A program made the translations under genes and the position numbers. A stretch of DNA of 35,517 nucleotides from Actinomycetes bacterium (lineage in GTDB: Bacteria > Actinomycetota > Actinomycetes > Jiangellales > Jiangellaceae), in assembly GCA_021793295.1 (NCBI GenBank), contig JAJYTA010000027.1:1-35517 (forward strand), given 5' to 3'. This document shows positions 7,577 through 15,753 of the stretch, in pieces. Within the stretch, counting starts at the first letter, position 1, and each line of letters opens with the position of its first letter. The notes beneath the pieces are model-generated. The model was not told where the DNA came from, made no database searches, and saw nothing but the letters and a program-made list of their open reading frames with translations.

Positions 7577-8536
7577 ATGGCGGACAACATCGCCGACCTC
7601 GGTGAATTCGGCCTGATCGAGGCCGTCACCGCTCGCCTGCCGCAAGGCCCCGGGGTCCTGCTCGGCCCTGGTGACGATGCCGCGGTGCTGGCGGCGCCAG
7701 ACGGGCGGGTGGTGGTGACGACTGACCTGCTCATCGAGGACCGCCATTTCCGTCGTGCCTGGTCAGAGGCGGTCGACGTCGGGCACAAGGCAGCGGCACA
7801 GAACCTGGCCGACGTCGTCGCCATGGGGGCGCGACCCACGGCGCTCACCGTCGGGCTGGGGGCTCCGGCGGACCTCCCGACGGCGTGGGCGCTCGGGCTC
7901 GCCGACGGCCTGCGCGGTGAGTGTGAGCCGTTGGACGTGTCGGTCGCCGGAGGCGACATGGTGGCCAGCGACGTGATCGTGGTGGCGGTGACGGCGCTGG
8001 GTGATCTGCAGGGCCGGGCGCCGGTGACGCGGGCCGGTGCGCGGGTCGGCGATCTGGTGGCGGTGTGTGGTCGGCTCGGCTGGTCGGAGGCCGGGTTCAG
8101 GGTGCTCAGCCGAGGCTTTCGCACTCCACGCGCTGTCGTCGAGGCGCATCGGCGTCCGCAGGTGCCCTACGACGCCGGGCCGGAGGCCGCGATGCTGGGT
8201 GCCACGGCCATGTGCGATGTGAGCGACGGGCTGGTCGCCGACGTCGGGCACATCGCCTCGGCCAGCGGCATGTTGATCGACCTCGACCCTGACGCTGTTG
8301 TCGTGGACGAGCCGTTGCAGCAGGTGGCCAGCGCACTCGGTGCGGATCCGGTGGAGTGGGTGCTGACCGGCGGCGAGGACCATGCCCTGGTGGCGACGTT
8401 CCCGGCCGGCACCGAGCTGCCGCAGCGATGGCGAGTGATCGGGACGGTCACGCAGGCCAGTGCGCCGGGACGGGTGCATGTGGGTGGTGAGGCGTACGGC
8501 GGCGGGTCCGGGCACGACCACTTCCGGCCCCACTGA
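7577..8536 (+). CDS. thiL: Thiamine-monophosphate kinase
   Basis: ThiL phosphorylates thiamine monophosphate to the active diphosphate using ATP. The 319-residue protein has the family length. Visible signatures are GPGDDAAVL (30-38), TTDLLIEDRHF (48-58), AGGDMVASD in the middle, and CDVSDGLVADVGHIA in the C-terminal half. These supply the Mg- and nucleotide-binding aspartates of this PurM-like fold. The ATG has a GAGGGAG ribosome site (7566-7572). It diverges from the RAM-domain gene. In many actinobacteria thiL is followed by further core genes on the same strand; here the next trace is a broken PPOX gene on the other strand. Confidence 0.95.
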   Translation: MADNIADLGEFGLIEAVTARLPQGPGVLLGPGDDAAVLAAPDGRVVVTTDLLIEDRHFRRAWSEAVDVGHKAAAQNLADVVAMGARPTALTVGLGAPADLPTAWALGLADGLRGECEPLDVSVAGGDMVASDVIVVAVTALGDLQGRAPVTRAGARVGDLVAVCGRLGWSEAGFRVLSRGFRTPRAVVEAHRRPQVPYDAGPEAAMLGATAMCDVSDGLVADVGHIASASGMLIDLDPDAVVVDEPLQQVASALGADPVEWVLTGGEDHALVATFPAGTELPQRWRVIGTVTQASAPGRVHVGGEAYGGGSGHDHFRPH

Positions 8537-8568
8537 TCTGCGAGCTGATTCGCTGCGGTCGTCGGCGT

Positions 8569-8858
8569 TCACACCGCGTTACTGAGGTCCTTCGCGGTCA
8601 TCGAGTCCGGACGTATCCGCAGCCAGGCCGTTCCCCGCGATCGCGGATCGTCATGGAGGTAACGGCGGAACCGCTCGTCCCAGGCCGTCTCGTCGGGGCC
8701 GAGGTAGCGTTCGAGCTTGCGGCGACCGCGCAACGTCGAACGGCTCGATGTCGGCCCGGCCGTGAGCGATGACCTGGTGAACGGTACCGGTGGCGAGATC
8801 GCACTCGTCCACCGTGATCGCCACCGCGGGGTCGGTGCGTCGCGACGGCTCACGTCAT
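8569..8858 (-). pseudogene. Decayed PPOX-class (F420/FMN-type split-barrel) oxidoreductase gene
   Basis: On the minus strand two overlapping frames together spell part of a pyridoxamine-phosphate-oxidase-like protein. One frame gives DPAVAITVDECDLATG and VIAHGRADIEPFDV. After a shift near 8725 the other gives GRRKLERYLGPDETAWDERF and LRIRPDSMTAKDL. This is the typical second half of PPOX-class F420-dependent proteins. An ATG at 8858 follows GAGGAG but meets a TGA after two codons, and the N-terminal part of the domain is missing. The gene therefore seems to have suffered an internal deletion and a frameshift. A sequencing error could explain the shift but not the missing N-terminus. Confidence 0.65.
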
Positions 8859-9169
8859 CGGCTCTCCTCTCGCCTCGGCAGGTGTGGCGACATCATGAAA
8901 CCTCGACTGTGATCGAGGTCAAGCCGCGACCCGGCGACGGCGCCCATCCTGCCTGGCACGCTGAACTGTTCCACAAACGCGACATTTCGGGCGCGTCAAC
9001 TCACTTTGAGCGTGCCACGTGGTCGCTTTCACCGTGCCATGCTCGCCTCGAACATGATCACGTGGGGCACTTCTGCCGTATTCGTGGGTTTCGCTGGGGA
9101 GATCGGGGTCGGTCATGCTGGTGTGAGCGGCCCATGCTCAAAAATCCGACGCGAAACCGGCCGGCGAAC
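8859..9169. other. Non-coding stretch with repeated TGGCACGCTGAA-type motif
   Basis: No convincing gene is seen in these 311 bases. A motif occurs three times: TGGCACGCTGAAC on the plus strand from 8954, and on the minus strand TGGCACGCTCAAAG (9004-9017) and TGGCACGGTGAAAG (9026-9039). The last two are spaced 22 bp, two helical turns. The first and second form an inverted pair with 9-bp perfect arms. A run of five T on the minus strand follows a GC-rich patch just after the permease stop and may help end the sugar operon. Confidence 0.5.
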
Positions 9170-9982
9170 TCATTTGACGGCGCCTTCGACCATGCCGCGG
9201 ATGAAGTGGCGCTGCAGGAACAGGTAGACCAGCACCACCGGAAGCGCCACGAGCACCGCACCGGCGGCGAGCAGCGACGTGCCCGAGGTGTACTGGCCCT
9301 GGAAGAACGCGAGCCCCAGCGGTGCGGTGCGCAGACTCTCGTCAGTGGCCATGACCAGGGGGATCAAGAACTCGTTCCAGGTCCACATGAACACCAACAC
9401 GATCATCGTGGTGATGGCCGGGCGGCCCATCGGCACCAGCACCCGCCACAGGGTGCGCCAATGCCCCGCACCGTCGATGCGCGCGGCCTCGACGACCTCG
9501 CGTGAGCTGGACCGGAAGTACGCCCGCATCCAGAAGGTGCCGAACGCCACCGACTGGGCGACCTGAGGCATGACGATGGCCACGAGCGTGTTGGTCAGCC
9601 CGAGGGTGCGCAGGTCGAAGTAGAGCGCGACGACCAGCGCTTCGGCCGGCACCATGATGCCCAGGAGCAGCAGGTAGAAGATCACCTCGGAGCCGCGGAA
9701 CTGCATGGTGCCGAAGGCGTAGCCGGCCAGGATGGAGAACACGGTCGACAGCGCCACCACCAGCACGGCCACGATCACGCTCGTGCGCATGTAGGAGCCG
9801 AACCGGCCCTGATTCCACGCGTCGGCGAAGTTGGCGAACTCCAGCGACCGCAGCGAGCCGCCGGCGCCGATGGCGTCCGGCGACAGCGCGGTGGCGAGGA
9901 TCAGCAGGACGGGGAACAACGCGATGACCGCGAACAGGGCCAGCACGGCGTAGTTGGCGCTACGTTCGGTGCGCGAGATCAT
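9170..9982 (-). CDS. Sugar ABC transporter permease (MalG/CUT1 type)
   Basis: This 270-residue integral membrane protein has about six hydrophobic segments and the cytoplasmic EAA loop EAARIDGAGHWRTLWRVLVP that docks the ATPase. It is the second permease of a CUT1-class carbohydrate importer. It overlaps the upstream permease by four bases (ATGA), so translation is coupled. No ATP-binding subunit is encoded here; CUT1 importers in actinobacteria often share a multitask ATPase (MsiK type) encoded elsewhere. The transported sugar is unknown; the nearby GH4 enzyme suggests a glycoside. Confidence 0.93.
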   Translation of the reverse strand: MISRTERSANYAVLALFAVIALFPVLLILATALSPDAIGAGGSLRSLEFANFADAWNQGRFGSYMRTSVIVAVLVVALSTVFSILAGYAFGTMQFRGSEVIFYLLLLGIMVPAEALVVALYFDLRTLGLTNTLVAIVMPQVAQSVAFGTFWMRAYFRSSSREVVEAARIDGAGHWRTLWRVLVPMGRPAITTMIVLVFMWTWNEFLIPLVMATDESLRTAPLGLAFFQGQYTSGTSLLAAGAVLVALPVVLVYLFLQRHFIRGMVEGAVK

Positions 9983-10917
9983 CGTTGTGCCTTCTCGCCG
10001 ACTCGGTTGATCACGACGGTGACCAGGAACACGACAACGGTCAAGACGATGGCGAGCGCGGTGGCCGTGCCGACACGGCCGATCAGGAAGGCGTTGTTGT
10101 ACACCTCGTACGACGGCACGGTGGTCTGCCGGCCGGGACCGCCGCTGGTCATGACGTACACGAGGTCGAACGTCTTCAGCGCGGCGATGACGGTCAGGGT
10201 GAGCGCGACGGACAGCTCGCCGCGCACCGACGGCAGCGTGATCGCGGTGAACTCGCGCAACCTCCCGGCGCCGTCGAGGCGAGCGGCCTCGTACAGCTCA
10301 CGCGGGATCTTCGCCATGCCGGCCAGGAACAGGATCAAGCACAAGCCGGTGCCGATCCACGTACCGACCAGGCCCACCGACGGCAGCGCGGCGGTGTAGT
10401 CGCCGAGCCACGGGCGCGCCAACGCGTCGAGTCCGACCGCGCGCAACGCGCTGTTCAGCGGCCCCTGCGGCTCGTAGATCTGGCGCCACGCCACCGCCAC
10501 GACCACCATCGGGATCACCTGCGGCAGGAACAGCACCACCCGGAAGAACCCGAGACCGGCCATCCGGGCCCGGCTCATCGTGGCCGCGAGCATCAGGCCC
10601 AGAGTGACCGGGATGATCGCATAGAACACGATCAGCACCAGAGCGTGCACGAAGGCGCCGCGCAGCGCGGGCTCGGTGAACACCGCCTGGTAATTCGCCA
10701 GTCCGGCCCACTCGGCGGTGCCGAGTCCGTCCCAGTCGTACAGCGAGAAAACCCCGCTGCGAATGAGCGGATACAACACGAACAGGGCGAAGACCGTGAC
10801 CGCCGGCAGGATGTACAGGTAGGCGACTCGCCGCGGCTCGCCTGGTCGCCCCCGACCGCCCGGGCGGGCAGACGCCTGCTCCGCGGGCGGACGGGGGGTC
10901 GTACGTGGGACTGCCAT
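9979..10917 (-). CDS. Sugar ABC transporter permease (MalF/CUT1 type)
   Basis: The 312-residue protein starts at the ATG at 10917, 13 bp after the stop of the binding-protein gene; a much longer open frame upstream of it is antisense noise over that gene. A polar N-terminal stretch of about 30 residues is followed by roughly six membrane segments beginning VAYLYILPAVTVFALFVLYP. The EAA loop is ELYEAARLDGAGRLREFTAI. It pairs with the next gene to form the membrane channel. No clear ribosome site is visible, so coupling to the preceding gene is likely. Confidence 0.92.
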   Translation of the reverse strand: MAVPRTTPRPPAEQASARPGGRGRPGEPRRVAYLYILPAVTVFALFVLYPLIRSGVFSLYDWDGLGTAEWAGLANYQAVFTEPALRGAFVHALVLIVFYAIIPVTLGLMLAATMSRARMAGLGFFRVVLFLPQVIPMVVVAVAWRQIYEPQGPLNSALRAVGLDALARPWLGDYTAALPSVGLVGTWIGTGLCLILFLAGMAKIPRELYEAARLDGAGRLREFTAITLPSVRGELSVALTLTVIAALKTFDLVYVMTSGGPGRQTTVPSYEVYNNAFLIGRVGTATALAIVLTVVVFLVTVVINRVGEKAQR

Positions 10918-10930
10918 CACTGGCTCGTGA

Positions 10931-12295
10931 TCAACCAGTGGCCGCGGTGTACTCGGCCTCGAGCGTCTCGAGGAACTGCTGTGGGTCGGCCTGCCCGCTG
11001 AGCAGATCCTGGATCGCCGCGGTGATCGTGTCGTAGAACGTCTCGGTCGCGTAGTCGAGGTATGGCACCAGCAGATCGCGCTCGCCGGCTTCAGCCCACG
11101 CCTCGAACACCTCGGCCTGCAGGCCTTCGGCCGGCTGGTCGGCAGAGTCGACGACGGGGAGGTTGCCGGTCTCGGCGACCGTGGCCATGGCATCGGCACT
11201 GGTGATGAAGTTGATGTAGGCCGCGGCGGCGTCGTGGTTCTGGCCGTTCGCCGGAATCGCCCACGGGATGCTGATGCCGCCGGTGACGAGGTTCTCGCCG
11301 CTCGCGCCAGCAGGGGTGAGGACGAAGCCGACGTCGTCGCCCATGGTCTCGGTGAGATCGGCCACGAGCCACGTACCACCGGGGAAGAACACCCCGTCAC
11401 CCTGGGCGAAGTTCTGCCACGCAGTGTCGTAGTCGATGCCGTTGAATCCCTCGGTGAAGTAGCCGGCCTCGACCCAGGACACGATCGTCTCGGCGGCGGT
11501 GACGTTGTCGTCGGAGGTCCACGAGGAGCCCGGACGGCCGAAGCCGAGGTCACGGATCGTCTCGGCGTCGACGAACTGGTTCTGGACGAACCCGAACTCG
11601 TGAATGCCCGCCCACGGCTCGGAGTTGCCGAACTGGATGGGCGTCTCACCCGCATCGCGGGCAGCAGCGAGGATCGCCTCGAGTTCCTCGGTGGTCTCCG
11701 GCGGCTGCATGCCGAGCTCGTCGAGCTTGCTCTTGCTGTAGAACAGCCCGACGATCTCGCCCATCTGCGGCAGGCCGTACAGCTGCCCCTCGCCGTAGAC
11801 CGACCCGTCGTCGCTGTACGACGCCAGGGCGCGGATCGAAGCCGGGAAGCGGTCGGTCCAGCCATAGGCCTCGGCGTACGGGTCGAGCGGGACCAGCAGG
11901 TCCGAGGCCACGTACTGGCCCATCTCCGGGCGGCCGTTGTTGGCTTGGACGACGTCAGGTGCATCGTCGCCGGACAGCGCCAAGCGCAGCGTGGTGCGCA
12001 GGTCGTCGGTGGAGCGCGACACGCGGTCGATGGTGATGTTGGGGTATTCCTTTTCGAACGCGGCGTTGAGCTGCTCGATCTGTGCGGCCTGCCCACCGCG
12101 GACCTCCTGGTCCCAGACGGTCAGGGTGATCTCGCCCATCTCGGCCGGGTCGGTCTGCACGTCGCTGGCCTGCTGCTCGCCGTCACTGCCGTCGTCATCG
12201 TCGGAGCCACCGCCTGGCGCGCAGGCAGCCAAGAACAGGATGGCGGCAGCCGCAGCCGCGCTCCACCGACGACGACCCGAGAGATAGTGCTTCAT
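10931..12295 (-). CDS. Extracellular sugar-binding lipoprotein of ABC importer (family 1)
   Basis: The 454-residue protein begins MKHYLSGRRRW, has a hydrophobic signal segment and a lipobox LAAC (Cys near residue 26), then an acidic Gly/Asp/Ser linker. The mature part follows the SBP family 1 pattern: ITLTVWDQEV, a central YGLPQMGEIVGLFYSK and PWAIPANGQNHDAAAAYINF. It would capture the sugar outside the membrane for the two permeases downstream. I chose the ATG at 12295 because it starts the signal peptide; the open frame extends further upstream without features. It lies 62 bp after the PfkB gene in the same operon. Confidence 0.93.
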   Translation of the reverse strand: MKHYLSGRRRWSAAAAAAILFLAACAPGGGSDDDDGSDGEQQASDVQTDPAEMGEITLTVWDQEVRGGQAAQIEQLNAAFEKEYPNITIDRVSRSTDDLRTTLRLALSGDDAPDVVQANNGRPEMGQYVASDLLVPLDPYAEAYGWTDRFPASIRALASYSDDGSVYGEGQLYGLPQMGEIVGLFYSKSKLDELGMQPPETTEELEAILAAARDAGETPIQFGNSEPWAGIHEFGFVQNQFVDAETIRDLGFGRPGSSWTSDDNVTAAETIVSWVEAGYFTEGFNGIDYDTAWQNFAQGDGVFFPGGTWLVADLTETMGDDVGFVLTPAGASGENLVTGGISIPWAIPANGQNHDAAAAYINFITSADAMATVAETGNLPVVDSADQPAEGLQAEVFEAWAEAGERDLLVPYLDYATETFYDTITAAIQDLLSGQADPQQFLETLEAEYTAATG

Positions 12296-12357
12296 GACTC
12301 TGCCTTTCGTATCTGCCTCGCCGAGTGTTCGGAACATACGCTCCGCTACCGCCACAG

Positions 12358-13458
12358 CTATCGCCCGGCCCGGAAGCCGAGTGTCGCGATGGCACGCGAC
12401 ACCTCCGGAACCGCGTCGTCGGGCAGGACGGCCTCGAGAAACTCGTAGTCGGCGGCCAGCGCGGGATCCTTCGATCCGATGTCGCGGTACCACAACGCGA
12501 TGTCGCCCCACCCGGGCGAGGCGAGCGCTCCGCCGAAATGCCGGACCGACAAGGCGGCGCCGAGGTTGGCCAGGCGCAGGCTGTGCTCCACCGGCCAGTT
12601 CGCCAGCGTGCCGACCATGAGGCCAGCAACGAAGACGTCGCCGGCTCCCGTCGGGTCGATGGCTTCGACCGGCAGGCCGGGGACGTGAACGAGGCGGCCG
12701 GCGTCACGGTCGAAGGCCACCGCGCCGTCGCGGCCATTGGTCACCACCGGCAATGGCACCAGTTCGGCCAGGGCTTCGGCGGCGGCCTCGGGGGTGTCCG
12801 TGCGGGTGTAGCTCATCGCTTCCACCGCGTTGGGGGAGAAGGCGTGGCACCCGGCGAGGCTCTCGCGCAGCCGTTCGATGTCCCACCGGTCGTCCGGGTC
12901 CCAGCCGAGGTCGGCGAAGACGAGGCCGCCACTGCGGGCGATCGAGTCCACCCAATCCTGGCGGTCCGCGGCGAGGTCGACGGAGCAGGAACGCGCCCGA
13001 GGCGGTTCGGTGACCAACCTCGACAGCGCCTCGGGCTGATGTCCGTGCGTCACCATGGCGCGGTCACGCTCGTAGACCATCGAGACGGTGACCGGGGAGT
13101 GCCACCCGGTGACGTAACGAGAGTGCGTGAGATCGACGCCTTCTTGGATGCCCAGCGTCTGGCGGCAATAGTCGCCGTAGAGGTCTTCCCCGAACGCGGC
13201 GGCCAGGCCGGTGTGCAGCCCCAGCCGGGCAGCGGCGACCGCGAGATTGGCCACTCCGCCGGGGCTGGACCCCATGCCTTGCGCCCACACCTCGGTGCCT
13301 CGCCGGGGCGCGCCATCCAGGCCGATGAAGATGATGTCGAAGAAGACCGTCCCCGTGAGAAACACGTCGAGGTCAGGGCCGTCGTCGGAACGGATCTCCG
13401 CGAGCGGATCGTGGCGCGGCGGCGCGGCACGATGTGGGTCGCGCGCGACGTTGGACAC
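12358..13458 (-). CDS. PfkB/ribokinase-family carbohydrate kinase
   Basis: This 366-residue protein is a ribokinase-fold kinase. It has SSPGGVANLAVAAARLG in the N-terminal half, the substrate-binding glycine motif, and DPTGAGDVFVAGLMVG in the C-terminal half, carrying the catalytic Asp and the anion hole. The GTG at 13458 is the best start because GGGGAGG lies six bases before it. It is the first gene of the importer operon, so it probably phosphorylates the imported sugar or its product. A predicted promoter with 17-bp spacing lies just upstream. The exact sugar cannot be told from sequence; fructokinase, ribokinase or a kinase for a glycoside are possible. Confidence 0.9.
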   Translation of the reverse strand: MSNVARDPHRAAPPRHDPLAEIRSDDGPDLDVFLTGTVFFDIIFIGLDGAPRRGTEVWAQGMGSSPGGVANLAVAAARLGLHTGLAAAFGEDLYGDYCRQTLGIQEGVDLTHSRYVTGWHSPVTVSMVYERDRAMVTHGHQPEALSRLVTEPPRARSCSVDLAADRQDWVDSIARSGGLVFADLGWDPDDRWDIERLRESLAGCHAFSPNAVEAMSYTRTDTPEAAAEALAELVPLPVVTNGRDGAVAFDRDAGRLVHVPGLPVEAIDPTGAGDVFVAGLMVGTLANWPVEHSLRLANLGAALSVRHFGGALASPGWGDIALWYRDIGSKDPALAADYEFLEAVLPDDAVPEVSRAIATLGFRAGR

Positions 13459-13486
13459 TGCTGACCTCCCCATAGGTTGTGGTCGA

Positions 13487-13515
13487 ACCCTAGTTCCCTT
13501 GCTCGTAGTTGACAA
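13487..13515 (-). promoter_or_regulatory. Predicted promoter of the pfkB-ABC sugar operon
   Basis: Reading the minus strand, TTGTCA (13515-13510) and TAGGGT (13492-13487) are exactly 17 bp apart. The start codon at 13458 is about 28 nt downstream of the -10 box, with a good ribosome site between. Part of the -35 box overlaps a plus-strand TTGACA. Confidence 0.55.
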
Positions 13516-13567
13516 GAACTGAGCGTTTCTGGGTAAGCAAGGTGCTTTTGTCCTGGATCTTGGGACG

Positions 13568-13579
13568 CTGATCGATCAG
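13568..13579. promoter_or_regulatory. Palindrome CTGATCGATCAG, candidate DeoR operator
   Basis: A perfect 12-bp palindrome sits midway in the control region between the kinase and deoR genes. Its position suits an operator for the DeoR-type regulator encoded next to it. DeoR proteins often bind direct or imperfect repeats, so this is only a candidate. Confidence 0.3.
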
Positions 13580-13630
13580 ATTCGTTCAGGAGCCCGCATT
13601 TTGGGTGTTCGATTGAGCGAAGATGACTGA

Positions 13631-13636
13631 TATGGT
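13631..13636 (+). promoter_or_regulatory. Putative -10 box for leaderless deoR-type gene
   Basis: TATGGT (TAnnnT) ends six bases before the GTG start at 13643. TTCGAT at 13608-13613 could be a weak -35 with 17-bp spacing. No ribosome site is present, which fits a leaderless message. Confidence 0.4.
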
Positions 13637-13642
13637 TCAGCC

Positions 13643-14395
13643 GTGCTTGCGCAGCGCCGTTACGAACTCATCATGCAGACTCTGCGTGCCGAGGGTCCGG
13701 TCGCGGTCACCACGCTCGGCGCGCGCCTCGGTGTGAGTCAGGCGACCGTACGGCGCGACCTCGCGTGGCTCGAGAGCCAGGGGTTGCTGGTGCGGGTCCG
13801 CGGCGGCGCCGCGGCCAGCACGTCGCTGGAGCCGTCGTTCGCCGCCGTGGCGACCGAAGCCTATGCCGCCAAGGACGCCATCGCCCGGCGCGCTGCTGAG
13901 ATGGTCTCCGACGGCGACGTGCTGCTGCTCGACATCGGGACCACCGTGCACCGGCTCGCCGTCCACCTGCGAGGGCGGCAGATCACCGTGATGACGGCCA
14001 ACATGGCCGTCTACGAGGAGCTCGTTCCCGACCCCGACATCGAGCTGATCCTGCTCGGCGGGGTGGTGCGGCGCAACTACCGGTCGCTGGTCGGCTTTCT
14101 CACCGAGGACGCCGTGCGCCAGGTGCGCGCCGACACGTTGTTCATCGGCACCAGCGGCGTGCGTGCCGACGGCACGGTGATGGACACGACGGTGGTGGAA
14201 GTGCCGGTTCGCCGGGCGATGATCGAATCCTCCGACCGGGTCGTGCTGCTGGCCGATGCCGACAAGTTCCCGGGCAGCGGTTTCGCCACGGTGTGCGGAC
14301 CAGAAGCTCTCGATGCGGTCGTCAGCGACGTCGGCAAAGATGCCGATGCTCTCGAGTCGTTCCGCGACAACGGTGTGGAAGTGGTCTTGGTATGA
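13643..14395 (+). CDS. DeoR/GlpR-family transcriptional regulator
   Basis: The 250-residue protein starts with a winged helix-turn-helix (RRYELIMQTLRAEGPVAVTT, then LGVSQATVRRDLAWLE), followed by a DeoR C-terminal sensor domain with DIGTTVHRLAVHL and IGTSGVRADGTVMD. These domains bind phosphorylated sugars in many family members. It is divergent from the kinase-importer operon and overlaps the GH4 gene by ATGA, so it very likely controls both. The logic would be repression relieved by a sugar phosphate made by the kinase, which is inference. The GTG start has a -10-like box immediately upstream. Confidence 0.93.
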   Translation: MLAQRRYELIMQTLRAEGPVAVTTLGARLGVSQATVRRDLAWLESQGLLVRVRGGAAASTSLEPSFAAVATEAYAAKDAIARRAAEMVSDGDVLLLDIGTTVHRLAVHLRGRQITVMTANMAVYEELVPDPDIELILLGGVVRRNYRSLVGFLTEDAVRQVRADTLFIGTSGVRADGTVMDTTVVEVPVRRAMIESSDRVVLLADADKFPGSGFATVCGPEALDAVVSDVGKDADALESFRDNGVEVVLV

Positions 14396-15723
14396 AGTTG
14401 ACGATCCTCGGCGGTGGTGGATTCCGCGTGCCGTTGGTTCATGCGGCGTTGGCGGAGGACGGATCCGGCGTCGAGACGATCGTGTTGCACGACACCGACC
14501 CGCAGCGGGTCCGCTCGGTCAAGGCGGTGCTCGACGAGCGATCCGGCGGGCGTGGCCCGCGCCTGGTCGTGGAGCACGACCTGGCTGCGGCGGTGCGGGG
14601 CGCGGACTTCGTGTTCTCGGCCATCCGGGTGGCCGGGCTGCGCGGGCGAACGTGCGACGAACGCTCGGCCCTGGCCGAAGGTGTGCTGGGCCAGGAGACC
14701 ACCGGCGCCGGTGGCGTGCTGTACGGCCTGCGCACCGTTCCGGTCGCGATGCGCATCGCCGAGACGATCCGCCAGGAGGCCCCTGACGCCTGGGTCATCA
14801 ATTTCACCAACCCGGCCGGCATGGTCACCGAAGCGATGAGCACCGTGCTGGGGGAGCGGGTCATCGGCATCTGCGACTCACCGGTGGGCCTGTTCCGGCG
14901 AGTGGCGCGCGCGCTCGGTGTCGACATCGAGCGGGCGTGGTTCGACTACGCCGGGCTGAACCACCTCGGCTGGCTACGCCGTGTGCTGGTCGACGGCCGC
15001 GACGTCCTGCCGGGCCTGCTCGCCGACGACGACGCGCTGGGCTCGTTCGAGGAGGGCAAGCTGTTCGGCGCGGCGTGGCTGCGGACGCTGGGTGCGATCC
15101 CGAACGAGTACCTCTATTACTACTACTTCACGCGCGAAGCGGTCGCCTCGATCAGCGGCGCCGCGCACACCAGGGGAGAGTTCCTGCTGGCACAGCAGTC
15201 GGAGTTCTATCGCGCCGTCGACGAGCCTGGCGCGGCGACGCGATGGGACGACATCCGCCGTGAACGCGAGGCGACCTACATGGCCGAGACACGCAACGCC
15301 GCCGGAGCAGGTGAGCGTGACGTCCATGACCTCGACGGCGGTGGCTACGACCAGGTTGCTCTCGCGCTGATGCGGGCGATCGCCGCGGACGAGCGGGCGA
15401 CGCTGGTGCTCAACGTGCGCAATCGCTCCGCCCTGGCTGGCCTCGACGCCGACGCCGTCGTCGAGGTGCCTTGCCTGGTGGGCAGCAACGGCGCGCATCC
15501 CATCGCCGCCGGCGCTCTCGGCGCCGCAGAGATGTCGCTGGTCAGCAGCGTCAAGGCGGCCGAGCGCGCCACCATCGAGGCGGCGCTGACAGGCTCGCGG
15601 AGCGCGGCGGTGAAGGCGCTGGCCATCCACCCGCTCGTCGATTCCGTGTACAGCGCACAGCGGATCCTGAATCGTGAACTCAGCGACCTGCCAGAGCTGC
15701 GTGCGGTGCTCGCCGACGACTGA
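14392..15723 (+). CDS. Glycoside hydrolase family 4 (6-phospho-glucosidase-like)
   Basis: The 443-residue enzyme belongs to GH4, which uses NAD+ and a divalent metal to cleave glycosidic bonds by an oxidation-elimination route. The Rossmann start is MKLTILGGGGFRVP. NFTNPAG is at 137-143, the metal-binding Cys161 lies in ICDSP, and His191 in GLNHLGW. Family members commonly act on 6-phosphoglycosides. The motif after Cys161 is CDSP: literature as I recall it links CDMP with 6-phospho-alpha- and CN(I/V)P with 6-phospho-beta-glucosidases, so the anomer is not settled. The ATG overlaps the DeoR stop (ATGA), choosing this start over a longer open frame. With no PTS nearby, the PfkB kinase may supply the phosphate. 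Confidence 0.9.
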   Translation: MKLTILGGGGFRVPLVHAALAEDGSGVETIVLHDTDPQRVRSVKAVLDERSGGRGPRLVVEHDLAAAVRGADFVFSAIRVAGLRGRTCDERSALAEGVLGQETTGAGGVLYGLRTVPVAMRIAETIRQEAPDAWVINFTNPAGMVTEAMSTVLGERVIGICDSPVGLFRRVARALGVDIERAWFDYAGLNHLGWLRRVLVDGRDVLPGLLADDDALGSFEEGKLFGAAWLRTLGAIPNEYLYYYYFTREAVASISGAAHTRGEFLLAQQSEFYRAVDEPGAATRWDDIRREREATYMAETRNAAGAGERDVHDLDGGGYDQVALALMRAIAADERATLVLNVRNRSALAGLDADAVVEVPCLVGSNGAHPIAAGALGAAEMSLVSSVKAAERATIEAALTGSRSAAVKALAIHPLVDSVYSAQRILNRELSDLPELRAVLADD

Positions 15724-15742
15724 CGGGGTGCCGCCGGCGAGC
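15708..15742. terminator. Inverted repeat across the GH4 stop codon
   Basis: GCTCGCCG at 15708-15715, within the last GH4 codons, pairs perfectly with CGGCGAGC at 15735-15742. The stop codon lies in the 19-base loop. It precedes the convergent monooxygenase gene end at 15754 and may end transcripts from either side. Confidence 0.45.
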
Positions 15743-15753
15743 GAGCGTATTCA

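Noticed and set aside
8919-9116. 65-residue minus-strand frame in the gene-free stretch
   Set aside because: No ribosome site, no recognisable domain, and it runs across the repeated TGGCACG motifs.
10918-12096. Long open frame extending the MalF-type permease upstream to 12096
   Set aside because: The extension is Arg/Ser/Pro-rich, lies over the binding-protein gene in another frame on the same strand, and the permease has a natural ATG at 10917.
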